From assembly GCF_024346755.1 (NCBI RefSeq), contig NZ_AP024862.1:186001-250000 (forward strand): 64,000 bases of DNA, read 5' to 3'. This document shows positions 51,510-60,554 of the stretch, piece after piece. Position 1 is the first letter of the stretch. Every line of letters starts with the position of its first letter. This stretch comes from Vibrio aerogenes. Lineage in GTDB: Bacteria > Pseudomonadota > Gammaproteobacteria > Enterobacterales > Vibrionaceae. Under the pieces are notes generated by a model that was not told the DNA's origin, ran no database searches, and saw only the letters and a program-made list of their open reading frames with translations. Both the position numbers and the translations under genes were made by a program.

Positions 51510-53510
51510 TCAGCTTTTGCCCGGATGCTCCCGGAAAGTAAACTGTTGTAAAATTTCTTTCATAGACCGGGTTTGTTCCGTGAGCTGCTCAGCTGATTTG
51601 GCGCTGGCTTCAGAAGCGGCAGCATTTTGCTGGGTGACCGCTTCTATCGATGCAACAGCCTGATGTGCATTGTCCACTTCGGCAACCTGTTTTTCACAGG
51701 CAAGTGCAATCCGGGAAACCTGCTCTGAGGCTGAGTGAATACTTTCAGCGACATTGCCCAGCGCCTGAGCTGTCGCCTCAGCCATTTGTACACCATGTCG
51801 GGCTTTTATCCCTGATTCCTGAATGAGTTTCCCTGTTTCTTCAGCGGCCGACGTACTCCGGAAAGCAAGATTCCGGACTTCTTCAGCAACAACGGCAAAA
51901 CCTCTCCCTTGTTCTCCGGCTCTTGCGGCTTCAATGGCTGCATTGAGTGCCAGCAAATTCGTTTGTTCTGCAATTTCATCAATCGTTTCAATAAAGGCGG
52001 TAATGCGCCGGTTCGATTGCTGGATATCGTCCATTGCCTGAATCATATCCTGCATTTTCTCTTGTCCTCCGGTCACAGCGCCTTGTGCTTTTCTGGCGAA
52101 ATCACTGGCAGTCCTGGCATTTTCTGCATTCGTCATTGTGCGTGAAGACAGATCCGCAAGAGACAGGGAGATCCGCTCCAGATTTCCCTGTTGTTCTGCG
52201 ACCCCCTCAGCAAGAGAATGACTGGTCTGGAAGATTCGTTGACTGTCTGCACTGATCTGCTCACCGGAAATCTGTACTCCGGATAAGACATTGATGAGGT
52301 TTATGGTCATCTCTTTCAGGGCGATCCCCAAAGCGTCATGCTCTGATGCCAACTCTATTTGCTGTGATAAATCGCCGGAAGCGATCTGTCCTGCCAGCCG
52401 TGTTCTTTGCTGCAGTGTACTGACCATATGCCGGATAGAAGTATATAGACTGTCTTCAGGTTCACCGTTGTCCGGCAGATCAAGGTTCAGATTTCCTGCG
52501 GATACATTTTGTGTAATCCGGGTCACACGGGCCGGGTCCCCCCCGAGTTTATTCAGTGTTGAACGAACGATGTAAAGACTGACCAGTCCACCACAAACCA
52601 TGGCAATCAGAATGATAATGCTAATCACTGAAATCGCGGTTTGGTTTTTGTTTTGCAGGTTTTGTCCCAGATTATCCTGTTCCGTTTTCACTGACTGCCG
52701 GATACGGGCAATATTTTTTGTCGCCTGTGAGCCGACAAGATCAATAGTGTGATGAATCACATCATTTCTTTGGAAGATAGCAGAAACGACCTCATTAAAA
52801 ATTTTGACATCGAATGAGGCATCTTTCATGGTTGAGTGCAGTAGAATTTTATAAGACTGATTGGTCAACTCGGTCTCAAGCTTTGCCAGATGTTTTTCCA
52901 GTACTTTGAATTCCTGATTAACCGTACGCGCTGTATCTTCCTGATTATTATTCAGAAATTTAAATATATTCAGCCGAATGAGCAATAAGCTTTTTAAAGC
53001 CAGAGACGCGGTATAGGCCACATCCATTTCGTCGCCTTCTTCTCTGGCAGAAGATAGTATTTTGGAGAGATTATGTTCGACTTCAGATTCTTTCCGGGTC
53101 AGCGCGTTCATTTTTGTATGGCGCAACTGTTTGAGCTGCACAATCTTATCGAATCCTTCTTTGTAGCGGCCAAGCAGTTTTTCCAGTTGTGATATCGCTT
53201 CCCTGCGTTCAGTCGATTGTAAATCCTGATGTGACCGGGTGAGAAGCTTACGGGTTTTATCGAGATAAACTTCAAACTGTTGTTGATGCCTCACATCGGA
53301 GTGCAGGATGTAATCTTTGACTTCCAGGCGCATCAGAGAAAGGTTTGTTTGAATCCGGGAAGTGGTTTCTGTCGTCTCTGTCAGGTGGTGATAAATACCG
53401 AACTCCCGCGAGGCATTGTTTAATGAATGATAGGCAGAAAGCCCCACAAGAACGATCAATCCGGTGAGTAATCCAAATCCTGAATATAAAACAGCCTTAA
53501 AGTTGAGCAT
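51510..53510 (-). CDS. Methyl-accepting chemotaxis protein with long helical sensor (HBM-like)
   Basis: The receptor of about 666 residues has a first membrane helix ([20 protein letters not shown]), then a helical periplasmic region of about 255 residues, far longer than four-helix-bundle sensors and of the HBM (helical bimodular) type. The second helix is [28 protein letters not shown] and the signalling domain follow, with the tip [29 protein letters not shown] receptors respond to organic acids such as TCA intermediates; the ligand here is not known. The ATG at 53510 is preferred to TTG at 53546. It is a single gene. Confidence 0.88.
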   Translation of the reverse strand: MLNFKAVLYSGFGLLTGLIVLVGLSAYHSLNNASREFGIYHHLTETTETTSRIQTNLSLMRLEVKDYILHSDVRHQQQFEVYLDKTRKLLTRSHQDLQSTERREAISQLEKLLGRYKEGFDKIVQLKQLRHTKMNALTRKESEVEHNLSKILSSAREEGDEMDVAYTASLALKSLLLIRLNIFKFLNNNQEDTARTVNQEFKVLEKHLAKLETELTNQSYKILLHSTMKDASFDVKIFNEVVSAIFQRNDVIHHTIDLVGSQATKNIARIRQSVKTEQDNLGQNLQNKNQTAISVISIIILIAMVCGGLVSLYIVRSTLNKLGGDPARVTRITQNVSAGNLNLDLPDNGEPEDSLYTSIRHMVSTLQQRTRLAGQIASGDLSQQIELASEHDALGIALKEMTINLINVLSGVQISGEQISADSQRIFQTSHSLAEGVAEQQGNLERISLSLADLSSRTMTNAENARTASDFARKAQGAVTGGQEKMQDMIQAMDDIQQSNRRITAFIETIDEIAEQTNLLALNAAIEAARAGEQGRGFAVVAEEVRNLAFRSTSAAEETGKLIQESGIKARHGVQMAEATAQALGNVAESIHSASEQVSRIALACEKQVAEVDNAHQAVASIEAVTQQNAAASEASAKSAEQLTEQTRSMKEILQQFTFREHPGKS

Positions 53511-53617
53511 TATCGATGATCCCGCAGCGAATGAACTCTGAGTCAAGCTCAGAAGAATATTTGACAGAAGTCATATTTTAAGGGGGAGATCATGACAACG
53601 CTGTTAAGCTAATGTGA

Positions 53618-54433
53618 TCAGCGGGCATTTTTGCCAGATGAGCTGATATCATTCAAAGCCCAGTCATAGTCGCTGTAACGGATTTTTCTTCCGGAATTCT
53701 GCCATTGCCGGAGTGCCTTTATATTGAATCCGGCCTGAGGCAGGTGATCATCCAGAAATTGTTGCAGGCTCTCATAGCCCTGCCAGCCGCGTTCAAAGTC
53801 TTCTTTGTACCAGCGAAAAATTTTTGACAGATACAGTTGCCGGTTCCGGAGATAGTTTCGCTGGTGATCTGCAAGAAAACGGATGGTTACTCCATGCAGC
53901 TGCTGCCCGAGTTTCTCTCCGCTGTACGCTTCATTGAGCAGAGCCGGACAGCCAATGCTGGCGCAGTTGACGGCAAAATGGATGCGTGGCTCCCGGAATA
54001 TATCCGATCGGATGAGCTGATGCTCGATTTCATCCAGCGTCCGCTGTTTTCCCAGCAGCGGGATAAAACGAATTTCCCAGGGTGATTGAAACCATGAGCC
54101 AATATCTTTGATTGAATCTACCGGGTAATGGCGAAGGATCAGTTCAATCGTCCAGGCGTTATACGCGTTAATTAAAAATGCCAGGCGGGTCTGTGTTGAC
54201 CATGTATCAAAGGTATCCGGCGATACCGCAGCCAGTTGCTCGAGATAAGATTGCAATTCAGCCCGCCGGGTATTGAACCCCTGATAATCCACACTGGAAA
54301 TACCGCCGTTATCCTGCACTTTTACCAGCGCTTTGAGTAACAGGTCCCAGGAGTGGTGCAGAGAATCGGCATAAACTGCGGGAGGTGTTATCAGGATCAG
54401 AATCAGTAATATTTTTTTCAGCATTGGACTCAT
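53618..54433 (-). CDS. DUF547 family exported protein
   Basis: The 271-residue protein has a signal peptide (KKILLILILITPPAVYA) and the DUF547 blocks: VDYQGFNTRRAELQSYLEQL, TRLAFLINAYNAWTIELIL, TLDEIEHQLIR, DIFREPRIHFAVNCASIGCPALLNEAY and SKIFRWYKEDFE. The Cys and His pattern in HFAVNCASIGCP is conserved in the family. It is probably periplasmic. No biochemical function is established. It stands alone, divergent from the following binding protein. Confidence 0.88.
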   Translation of the reverse strand: MSPMLKKILLILILITPPAVYADSLHHSWDLLLKALVKVQDNGGISSVDYQGFNTRRAELQSYLEQLAAVSPDTFDTWSTQTRLAFLINAYNAWTIELILRHYPVDSIKDIGSWFQSPWEIRFIPLLGKQRTLDEIEHQLIRSDIFREPRIHFAVNCASIGCPALLNEAYSGEKLGQQLHGVTIRFLADHQRNYLRNRQLYLSKIFRWYKEDFERGWQGYESLQQFLDDHLPQAGFNIKALRQWQNSGRKIRYSDYDWALNDISSSGKNAR

Positions 54434-54647
54434 CCGTGTTCGGGTATACCTGTTAGTCGCTGTCGGGTTGAGTTTATTACAGTCATTTCTTTTTGCTACA
54501 TCAGACTCACCTGCATGCTTTGTGAATGAATGTGATTGGTCTCAAAATATGTCCTCAGACACATCTGTGAGACAACAGAAGAGATGATTCAGGGAATCCG
54601 TTTGTTGCATCGTCTAAACTTTAGTGGATCAGTCCGGGGAATGCATA

Positions 54648-55826
54648 ATGATGAAAAAGCTGTTATCAGGATTACTGGTATTAATCATATCGTCCGCTGT
54701 TGTCGCTCATGACCACTGGCATGATGATGTCATGACGAAAGCCGATGGACAAACTGTCCATTTTTATGCATGGGGAGGTAACGCTGCAATTAATGAGTAT
54801 ATTCAATGGGCAGCCCAGCAGGCTGAAAAACAATATGGTGTGAAGATAAAACACGTCAAAATCACCGATACCTCCTCAGTTGTCAGCCAGATTGAGGCTG
54901 AAGTGAAAGCCGGAGTGAAGCGGCAGGGAAGGGTTGATTTAATTTGGGTGAATGGTGAGAATTTCAGCCGGATGAAACGTGAAGATCTGTTGTTTGGACC
55001 CTGGGTCGGCTATTTGCCCAACTGGCGGTATGTCGATCAAACCAAACCGGTGCAGGTTGACTTTACTGTTCCGACATCGGGGCTGGAAAGTCCCTGGGGT
55101 GCAGCGCAAATGAATTTGATTGCTGATCGGACGGTAACACCCAATCCGCCATTATCGGCACAGGAATTACTGGTTTTTGCCAGACAGAATCCCGGTCAGG
55201 TTACCTATCCCGCTCCTCCGGATTTTCATGGTTCCACACTGATTAAACAGTTATTACTTGAGATTTCAGGTCAGAAATGGTTTCAAAAACCAGTCGATCC
55301 ACAGTTTTTTGCCCGGTTGACACAGCCACTGTGGGATTATCTGGATCAACTGCATCCTTACTTGTGGCGTCAGGGGAAAACATTTCCGGCCAATGCAGCG
55401 GACATGCATCGTATGCTGGCAAATGGAACACTGAAATTGTCAGTTTCATTCAATCCAAATGAAGTAAGCAATCTGATTGCGCGCGAAACGTTACCCAAGA
55501 CTGCCTTTAGCTACGGTTTTAGCCGGGGAATGATAGGGAATGTTCACTTTGTTGCGATTCCCGTGAATGCCCGGTCCAAAGAAGGCGCTCAGGTTTTTGC
55601 CAACTTTTTGCTCTCACCTCAGGCGCAGGCGCGAAAAGCAGACACCAAAATATGGGGCGACGGCACGGTATTAGATCCGGAGCGGCTGCCAGCAGCCGAT
55701 CGACAGTTGTTCGGGGAGCTCCCGGCTCAGAATATGATGAATTCAGTCCCGACACTGGCTGAACCACATTCAAGCTGGATGCCGGCACTCGAGGAAGAAT
55801 GGCTCAAACGCTATGGTCATCGCTGA
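54648..55826 (+). CDS. YnjB-like ABC transporter substrate-binding protein, orphan
   Basis: The exported protein of about 392 residues has a signal peptide (KLLSGLLVLIISSAVVA). It shows the YnjB family pattern: HFYAWGGNAAINEYIQWAAQQAEKQYGV, VSQIEAEVKAG, RVDLIWVNGENFSRMKREDLLFGPW, ESPWGAAQMNLI and FANFLLSPQAQARKAD. These proteins resemble thiamine- and spermidine-type family 1 binding proteins. In E. coli ynjB sits with permease and ATPase genes ynjC and ynjD; neither is present here. The ATG at 54648 has a GGGGA site at good spacing. Confidence 0.85.
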   Translation: MMKKLLSGLLVLIISSAVVAHDHWHDDVMTKADGQTVHFYAWGGNAAINEYIQWAAQQAEKQYGVKIKHVKITDTSSVVSQIEAEVKAGVKRQGRVDLIWVNGENFSRMKREDLLFGPWVGYLPNWRYVDQTKPVQVDFTVPTSGLESPWGAAQMNLIADRTVTPNPPLSAQELLVFARQNPGQVTYPAPPDFHGSTLIKQLLLEISGQKWFQKPVDPQFFARLTQPLWDYLDQLHPYLWRQGKTFPANAADMHRMLANGTLKLSVSFNPNEVSNLIARETLPKTAFSYGFSRGMIGNVHFVAIPVNARSKEGAQVFANFLLSPQAQARKADTKIWGDGTVLDPERLPAADRQLFGELPAQNMMNSVPTLAEPHSSWMPALEEEWLKRYGHR

Positions 55827-55862
55827 GGCTCAACAAGAATGATCCGGTTTCATAAAGTTGTA

Positions 55863-55900
55863 AGGGCGTGTTTATTTTTATCGCAGTGCCTGCCGGAAGC
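55863..55900. repeat. Second copy of the intergenic hairpin sequence
   Basis: It shares GCGTGTTTAT, TTTATCGC and CCTGCCGGA with the left part of the hairpin at 50174-50237. The right arm is lost, so only one half of the original stem can form. It is 36 bp behind the YnjB-like gene. Confidence 0.6.
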
Positions 55901-56012
55901 GTACCGGGTAGGGTAATGAGATTTTATTGATAATTACCATATTAGACTCCTCTTTTGCTGTATTTCTTGTATTATGGCCGCTTTATATTAAATAGATAAA
56001 TGGAGTTAACTC

Positions 56013-56468
56013 ATGAATCTGATGAATGTCCGTCGGTTACACTCATTACGTATCGTTGCGCTGGCTTGTGCGGCTCTGCTCTCCGGGTGTGCGGTCAATG
56101 CTGAATCCCCGCAGAACGAAAAAGCAATCGCTTGTGATGCCGGTAATCCGATGGCTGAAACAACATTGTACTTTGGTCTGAGCCGTCCACACGGGCCGGA
56201 TATTACACTGGGTGAATGGCAGAAATTTGTCGATCAGGAAGTCACACCACGTTTCCGTAATGGTTTGACTGTATTTAAAGCACAAGGACAATGGCTGGGT
56301 AATGACGGTAAAGTGGCCAAAGAAGGCAGCCGTGCACTGATGCTCATCCACCCGCTTCACGATGAAACCAGCAACAAGAGTATCGAAGAGCTGCGCTCGA
56401 TTTATAAAAAAACGTTTGCACAGGAATCTGTGATGAGAATTGAAACAACCAAGTGTGTTTCTTTCTGA
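56013..56468 (+). CDS. DUF3574 family lipoprotein
   Basis: The 151-residue protein has a lipoprotein signal (IVALACAALLSGC) and the DUF3574 blocks: AETTLYFGLSRPHGPDITLGEWQKFVDQEVTPRFRNGLTVFKAQGQW and LMLIHPLHDETSNKSIEELRSIYKKTFAQESVMR. It is anchored to a membrane and faces the periplasm. No function is known. A GGAG ribosome-binding site precedes the ATG and a terminator follows. Confidence 0.87.
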   Translation: MNLMNVRRLHSLRIVALACAALLSGCAVNAESPQNEKAIACDAGNPMAETTLYFGLSRPHGPDITLGEWQKFVDQEVTPRFRNGLTVFKAQGQWLGNDGKVAKEGSRALMLIHPLHDETSNKSIEELRSIYKKTFAQESVMRIETTKCVSF

Positions 56469-56488
56469 TCCATTTCAGTTATCCTCTG

Positions 56489-56518
56489 TCCGGCAGATTT
56501 TCTTCTGCCGGATAATTT
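56489..56518 (+). terminator. Rho-independent terminator after the DUF3574 gene
   Basis: CCGGCAGA and TCTGCCGG arms with a TTTTCT loop are followed by ATAATTTTT. Confidence 0.88.
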
Positions 56519-56609
56519 TTATGTCTTCTTCCTGACTGCCTTTTCTGGTTATCTCCGGCAAATAGTGACATGATAAATCAGTTGTATACTCCCCAATGAT
56601 CTGCATCAT

Positions 56610-56634
56610 GCATCTTCAGGTCATTTGGATATAC
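56610..56634. repeat. Solo copy of the dispersed repeat end
   Basis: Shares GCATCTT, CAGGTCA, TTTGG and ATATAC with the repeat end at 34341-34365 and, in reverse orientation, 2997-3023. It lies about 65 bp before an esterase gene. Confidence 0.55.
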
Positions 56635-56698
56635 AGGTTATTCGCTGTTGACGGGGATAACCGGATGATATTGTGAGCTGACCGAAAAGGAGAATAAA

Positions 56699-57649
56699 AT
56701 GATAAATAAACAGCCCGGACATCATTCATTGTCAGATATAATTGAACCTGTTTGTGGTACTGAAGGGTTTCCGGAAAGTCACGTTTTTGCTGAAGGCATT
56801 GAGGTGTTGCCGGCCAGCGATGCAGAAATGTGTTGTCGCATCCATTTCAGTGTCCCCTATATCACCCGCGACAGCGGCCCGTTACATTTGCATATTATTG
56901 AGCCAAAACAATATACAGATGAGCCTGAAACCTATCCTTTGGTGCTTTATGTGCAGGGTTCGGCATGGCTGGAGCAGGATACAGGTTCGCAGGTGGCACA
57001 GCTGGCCTGGTTTGCCCGGCGTGGGTTTGTGATTGCGGTAGTGGAATATCGCCCGTCAACCGTGGCTCCTTTTCCGGCTCAGGTGATTGATACCAAAGCG
57101 GCAGTCCGTTTTATGGTGCAACATGCCTGCGACTATCATGCTGACCCGCAGCAGTTATTTTTGTGGGGAGATTCTTCCGGTGCACATACCGCATTGATGG
57201 CAGCTTTTTCGCAGCAAGATGAAGCGTTGGATGAATGTCATCCGGCACAACTTCCTGCTCAGGTGCGGGGTGTGATTGATTACTACGGTCCAACGGACAT
57301 TTCCAAAATGTCGAATGAGCCCTCTGTACTTGATCACACAGCGGCTGATTCTCCGGAAGGGCTGCTGATTGGCGGCGTGCGCCCGGCTGATCATCCGGCG
57401 CTTGTCCGGCCAACAGTGCCGATGAATTACATCGTAAAATCACACGACATCCCGCCGGTTTTAATCTTTCATGGCAGTCAGGACCGGATTGTTCCGTTTG
57501 GTCAGAGTGTACTACTCTATGAAGCATTGAAACAAAATGACAAAGAAGTGTCTTGCTATCAATTGAAAGGTGCAGATCACGGTGGAGAGGCTTTCTGGCA
57601 ATCGCATATTCTGAATATTGTCGAGACATTTGTCAGGCGATGTCTCTGA
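56699..57649 (+). CDS. Alpha/beta hydrolase (BD-FAE / esterase-lipase type)
   Basis: The 316-residue cytoplasmic hydrolase has the nucleophile elbow LWGDSSGAHTAL (Ser in G-D-S-S-G), an oxyanion block YVQGSAWLEQDTGSQVAQLAWF, the acid Asp in ILFHGSQDRIVPF and the His in LKGADHGGEAFW. This is the pattern of bacterial BD-FAE-type esterases and xylan esterases. No signal peptide. An AAGGAG ribosome-binding site precedes the ATG. The substrate is unknown; acetylated or feruloylated sugars are possible given the polysaccharide genes nearby. Confidence 0.85.
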   Translation: MINKQPGHHSLSDIIEPVCGTEGFPESHVFAEGIEVLPASDAEMCCRIHFSVPYITRDSGPLHLHIIEPKQYTDEPETYPLVLYVQGSAWLEQDTGSQVAQLAWFARRGFVIAVVEYRPSTVAPFPAQVIDTKAAVRFMVQHACDYHADPQQLFLWGDSSGAHTALMAAFSQQDEALDECHPAQLPAQVRGVIDYYGPTDISKMSNEPSVLDHTAADSPEGLLIGGVRPADHPALVRPTVPMNYIVKSHDIPPVLIFHGSQDRIVPFGQSVLLYEALKQNDKEVSCYQLKGADHGGEAFWQSHILNIVETFVRRCL

Positions 57650-57755
57650 ATCAGAATAAAAATGTCAGTCAGTATTGATGCATATGTTATTGTCGGGTAG
57701 TATCCCAACGCTAATTTTTTGTTTTTCCTATTAAAAATCTGAATCTGGTGATTTT

Positions 57756-57971
57756 ATGGCTCAATTTAAAGAATATAAAATTGTTCACATTGTTGAAGGT
57801 GGTTGCGGCACAATCCTGCTGGGCTCCAGTGGTATTCCGCTACAAAGATTAGAAGCAGAACTGAACCGTCATGCACAGGATGGCTGGCAGGTAGTATTTC
57901 AGGTGATTGAGCAGAAACGTTTTCTCTTATTCTGGCGCCGGGAAGCTCTGATTATCACGCTGGGCCGGTAA
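57756..57971 (+). CDS. DUF4177-like small protein
   Basis: The 71-residue product (QFKEYKIVHIVEGG, RLEAELNRHAQDGWQVVFQVI, FLLFWRREALIITLGR) has the short beta-alpha-beta pattern of DUF4177, with the characteristic LN..A.DGWQV block. The stop overlaps the next start by one base (TAATG). It is the first of three genes that overlap tightly and form one operon. Confidence 0.8.
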   Translation: MAQFKEYKIVHIVEGGCGTILLGSSGIPLQRLEAELNRHAQDGWQVVFQVIEQKRFLLFWRREALIITLGR

Positions 57972-58195
57972 TGTTCAAAGTGCTGTCACTGAAGCTGATT
58001 GGCTTTTACCAGCGTCAGGGTGGTTCGAAAAAGCTGTTGAATACGGAATGCAATTTCGAACCCAGTTGTTCTGAGTATACCCGGCAATGCATCGAAAAAT
58101 ATGGTGCATGCAAAGGCTGGCGGTTGGGCCTGGCCCGGATTCGGCGCTGTAATCAGCCTGATTTGACAGAGAAAATACACGATGAGGTGCCGTAA
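57971..58195 (+). CDS. yidD: YidD-family membrane protein insertion factor, second-site copy
   Basis: The 74-residue product has the YidD core: a basic N-terminus (LIGFYQRQGGSKKLLNTECN), FEPSCSEYTRQCIEKYGACKGWRLGLARIRRCNQPD with the conserved Cys residues. YidD assists membrane protein insertion with YidC and normally lies between rnpA and yidC near the origin. Here it is in a different context, between a DUF4177 gene and a membrane protein gene, with one-base overlaps at both ends. A specialised helper for the following membrane protein is inferred. Confidence 0.88.
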   Translation: MFKVLSLKLIGFYQRQGGSKKLLNTECNFEPSCSEYTRQCIEKYGACKGWRLGLARIRRCNQPDLTEKIHDEVP

Positions 58196-58620
58196 TGAAT
58201 TTATTTGAACCTTTGCACGAGCTGGAAGCAAAGGAAGAGCAGCTCCGCCAGCAGGTGAACGCATCGGCTGAAGAGATCAGAAAAGCCTTCTTCCGTGAGC
58301 AGGCGGATCAGATTAAAGACCCGGACACTTATGCAGTGCTGAACTATATGTTCATTGGCGGGTTTCATCACTTGTATCTTGGGCGATATAAATTGTTTGC
58401 GATGGACATCTCACTGACGATTATTGCGATGTTGATGTTTTTTGTCTTCGACCATGATCGTACCGGGGCGGGAATTGTTATCTTTCTTTGTTGCTTTGAG
58501 CTGCCTCAGCTGTTTTTATCTCAGAAAATAGCCCGGCAGCGTAATTATGAAATTTCTTCTGCAATATTTCAGCGATTGCATCAGAATCGTGGTGAGACCT
58601 CAACACCACAAACGGTTTAA
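58195..58620 (+). CDS. TM2-domain-like membrane protein
   Basis: The 141-residue product begins with an acidic coiled-coil-like helix (LEAKEEQLRQQVNASAEEIRKAF), then two to three membrane segments. The first has the TM2 pattern (LNYMFIGGFHHLYLGRYKLFAMDI, with G-x-x-H-x-x-Y-L-G) and is followed by LTIIAMLMFFVFDHDRTGAGIVIFLCCFELPQLFL. It is coupled to yidD by the TAATG overlap. Function unknown. Confidence 0.78.
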   Translation: MNLFEPLHELEAKEEQLRQQVNASAEEIRKAFFREQADQIKDPDTYAVLNYMFIGGFHHLYLGRYKLFAMDISLTIIAMLMFFVFDHDRTGAGIVIFLCCFELPQLFLSQKIARQRNYEISSAIFQRLHQNRGETSTPQTV

Positions 58621-58668
58621 TGGAACCGATATTATGGCTGGTTCCCACCCAGCCTTCATTGCGGTCGT

Positions 58669-59508
58669 TTAATGCCGCATCATGATGACCCCCAGTGCAA
58701 TACAACAAGCCGAAACCCAGCGCCACAAACTGACCGGTTCTTTCAGGATCACGACAGCAATCATTGTGGCAAACAGGATGCTGATTTCCCGGAGTGAAGC
58801 AACCAGTGCAATTGGTGCCTGAGTAAAAGCCCAGACGGTAATCCAGTAAGCTGCCAAAGACATAGCGCCGGCATAGAATCCGGGTTTCCAGACACGGAGT
58901 GAAGTGGGAAACAATTTGACGCGGCGTGTTGTCCGGGCATAAACCCAGATATTCAGCGTATCCAGCAAAATCAGGCTCAGAATAAACCCTGATGCTGTTC
59001 CGGCGACTCTGGCTCCCATACCATCAGCTAATGTATAGCTGGCGGTAAACAAAGCTGCTATCAAAGAGAAAAACAGCCCGGTATACCCTGTCTGTTTCGC
59101 ATGACCTTTCAGGGCCATCACCAGTATACCGCCAGAGATCGTCAGTACTGCGATCACTTCGGTCCGGGAAAATGACTCGTGCAGAAAAAATATGGAGAAA
59201 AGTAACACCAGTAATGGGGCGGTGCCGCGTGCAACCGGATAAACCTGACTTAAATCGGCACGTTCGTAAGCTTTAATCAGAAAAATTTTGTAGCCAGTGT
59301 GCAAAAATGCACCAAGAACCAGCCATCCAAGTGAAGAAACCGATGGCAGGGGAACAAAAAAAATCAGACCGGTTATTGCAATCAACGCCTGAACATAAGA
59401 GAGCAGAAGGATGGTGGAGAAGCGATCGAGCCCGACTTTTACAACACTATTCCATCCTGCGTGAAGGAGGGCTCCGGATAAAATTGCGATAAATACATGT
59501 GTTTCCAA
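58669..59508 (-). CDS. EamA-family (DMT superfamily) transporter
   Basis: The 279-residue membrane protein has ten hydrophobic segments and two EamA halves. ALLHAGWNSVVKVGLDRF opens the first, with DLSQVYPVARGTAPLLVLLFSIFFL before its end. The second ends with APIALVASLREISILFATMIAVVILKEPVSLWRWVSACCIALGVIMM. The start is a TTG with AAGGAA at good spacing. It is divergent from a LysR-type regulator and may be controlled by it. Substrate unknown; amino acid or metabolite export is common in the family. Confidence 0.85.
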   Translation of the reverse strand: METHVFIAILSGALLHAGWNSVVKVGLDRFSTILLLSYVQALIAITGLIFFVPLPSVSSLGWLVLGAFLHTGYKIFLIKAYERADLSQVYPVARGTAPLLVLLFSIFFLHESFSRTEVIAVLTISGGILVMALKGHAKQTGYTGLFFSLIAALFTASYTLADGMGARVAGTASGFILSLILLDTLNIWVYARTTRRVKLFPTSLRVWKPGFYAGAMSLAAYWITVWAFTQAPIALVASLREISILFATMIAVVILKEPVSLWRWVSACCIALGVIMMRH

Positions 59509-59630
59509 ATGGGTTCCTTATCATCTTGGTTGACTGTGTTGACCTGATGTGATTATTTCATAAAAAGGCAGAAAACTGTTACTGATGAAATATCAGGTCA
59601 ATGTTCTAAAAACTCACAAAGAGGGTGCCA

Positions 59631-60506
59631 ATGAAGAGACATGCATTACCTTTGAATGCACTCCGGGCTTTTGAGGCGACAGCGCGTTTGGGCAAGATGA
59701 GCCAGGCAGCAGACGAACTGTGTGTCACCCATAGTGCGATCAGCCGCCAGATTCGCGGACTGGAATCTCAGCTTGGTATTCAGCTGTTGACCGGGCCACG
59801 CAATCAACAGATGTTAACCGAAAAAGCCAGCCAGCTTCTGCCCCGGCTGACTCTGGCGTTTGATATCTTAGAAGAAGCTGTGACCAGTTGTATCGAAGCT
59901 GAATCACAGGCGCTGAATGTGTCATGCCCCGGCACATTATCGATGCGCTGGCTCATTCCCCGGCTCTATGATTTTCGTGACCAGTATCCGGATACAGAAA
60001 TCCGTTTAAGTGCCGGAGATGGGCAGATTGATTTACGACACGATAACATTGATGTTGCCATCCGGATTCATCATCAGTTTGATGAATCCCTGAATGTCAC
60101 GCCCCTGTTCGCTGATTTTGCCGGCCCGGTTCTTAGTCCGGCGCTGTTGCCACCGGAGGATGGACTCTCTCTTGAAACGCTGTTGTCATTGCCGCGTTTG
60201 CATACCAGTACCCGGATGTCAGCCTGGAATGACTGGCTTAGCAGCCGGGGAAGAAAGGTTGAAAATACCGGCCAGATTTTCGAGCATTTCTACTTTATGC
60301 TGGAGGCCGCAACCTCAGGACTTGGCGTTGCCATCGCCCCGCAAATTCTGGTGAAAGATGATCTGGCCTCCGGCCGCCTGATTGCACCGTTTGGCTTTGA
60401 GCCCAATGGTCTTCATTATGCTGCGCTGACCCTGCCAACACCGCCCAAAGCGGTTTATCAGTTTATCAGCTGGCTGGCGCAGGCGTCGCGGGTGGAAGCG
60501 GGGTGA
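59631..60506 (+). CDS. LysR-family regulator (GcvA-like)
   Basis: The regulator of about 291 residues has the N-terminal winged helix-turn-helix of GcvA-type LysR proteins (LPLNALRAFEATARLGKMSQAADELCVTHSAISRQIRGLESQLGIQLL). A two-lobed effector domain follows, with the LSAGDGQIDLRHDNIDVAIRI and LEAATSGLGVAIAPQILVKDDLASGRLI blocks. It is divergent from the EamA transporter gene, which is the typical target position. The ATG at 59631 is used; GTG at 59625 is possible. Confidence 0.88.
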   Translation: MKRHALPLNALRAFEATARLGKMSQAADELCVTHSAISRQIRGLESQLGIQLLTGPRNQQMLTEKASQLLPRLTLAFDILEEAVTSCIEAESQALNVSCPGTLSMRWLIPRLYDFRDQYPDTEIRLSAGDGQIDLRHDNIDVAIRIHHQFDESLNVTPLFADFAGPVLSPALLPPEDGLSLETLLSLPRLHTSTRMSAWNDWLSSRGRKVENTGQIFEHFYFMLEAATSGLGVAIAPQILVKDDLASGRLIAPFGFEPNGLHYAALTLPTPPKAVYQFISWLAQASRVEAG

Positions 60507-60513
60507 TTGAAAA

Positions 60514-60535
60514 GCCGGTCAGGATAATGACCGGC
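60514..60535. terminator. Bidirectional hairpin terminator
   Basis: GCCGGTCA and TGACCGGC form a perfect 8-bp stem with a 6-nt loop, between the LysR gene and the convergent outer-membrane efflux gene. Confidence 0.75.
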
Positions 60536-60554
60536 CAGAGATGAGATAAACCTT

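Noticed and set aside
54434..54647. TPP riboswitch ahead of the YnjB-like gene
   Set aside because: The thi-box elements (CTGAGA and the ACCTGA-like block) are not present together.
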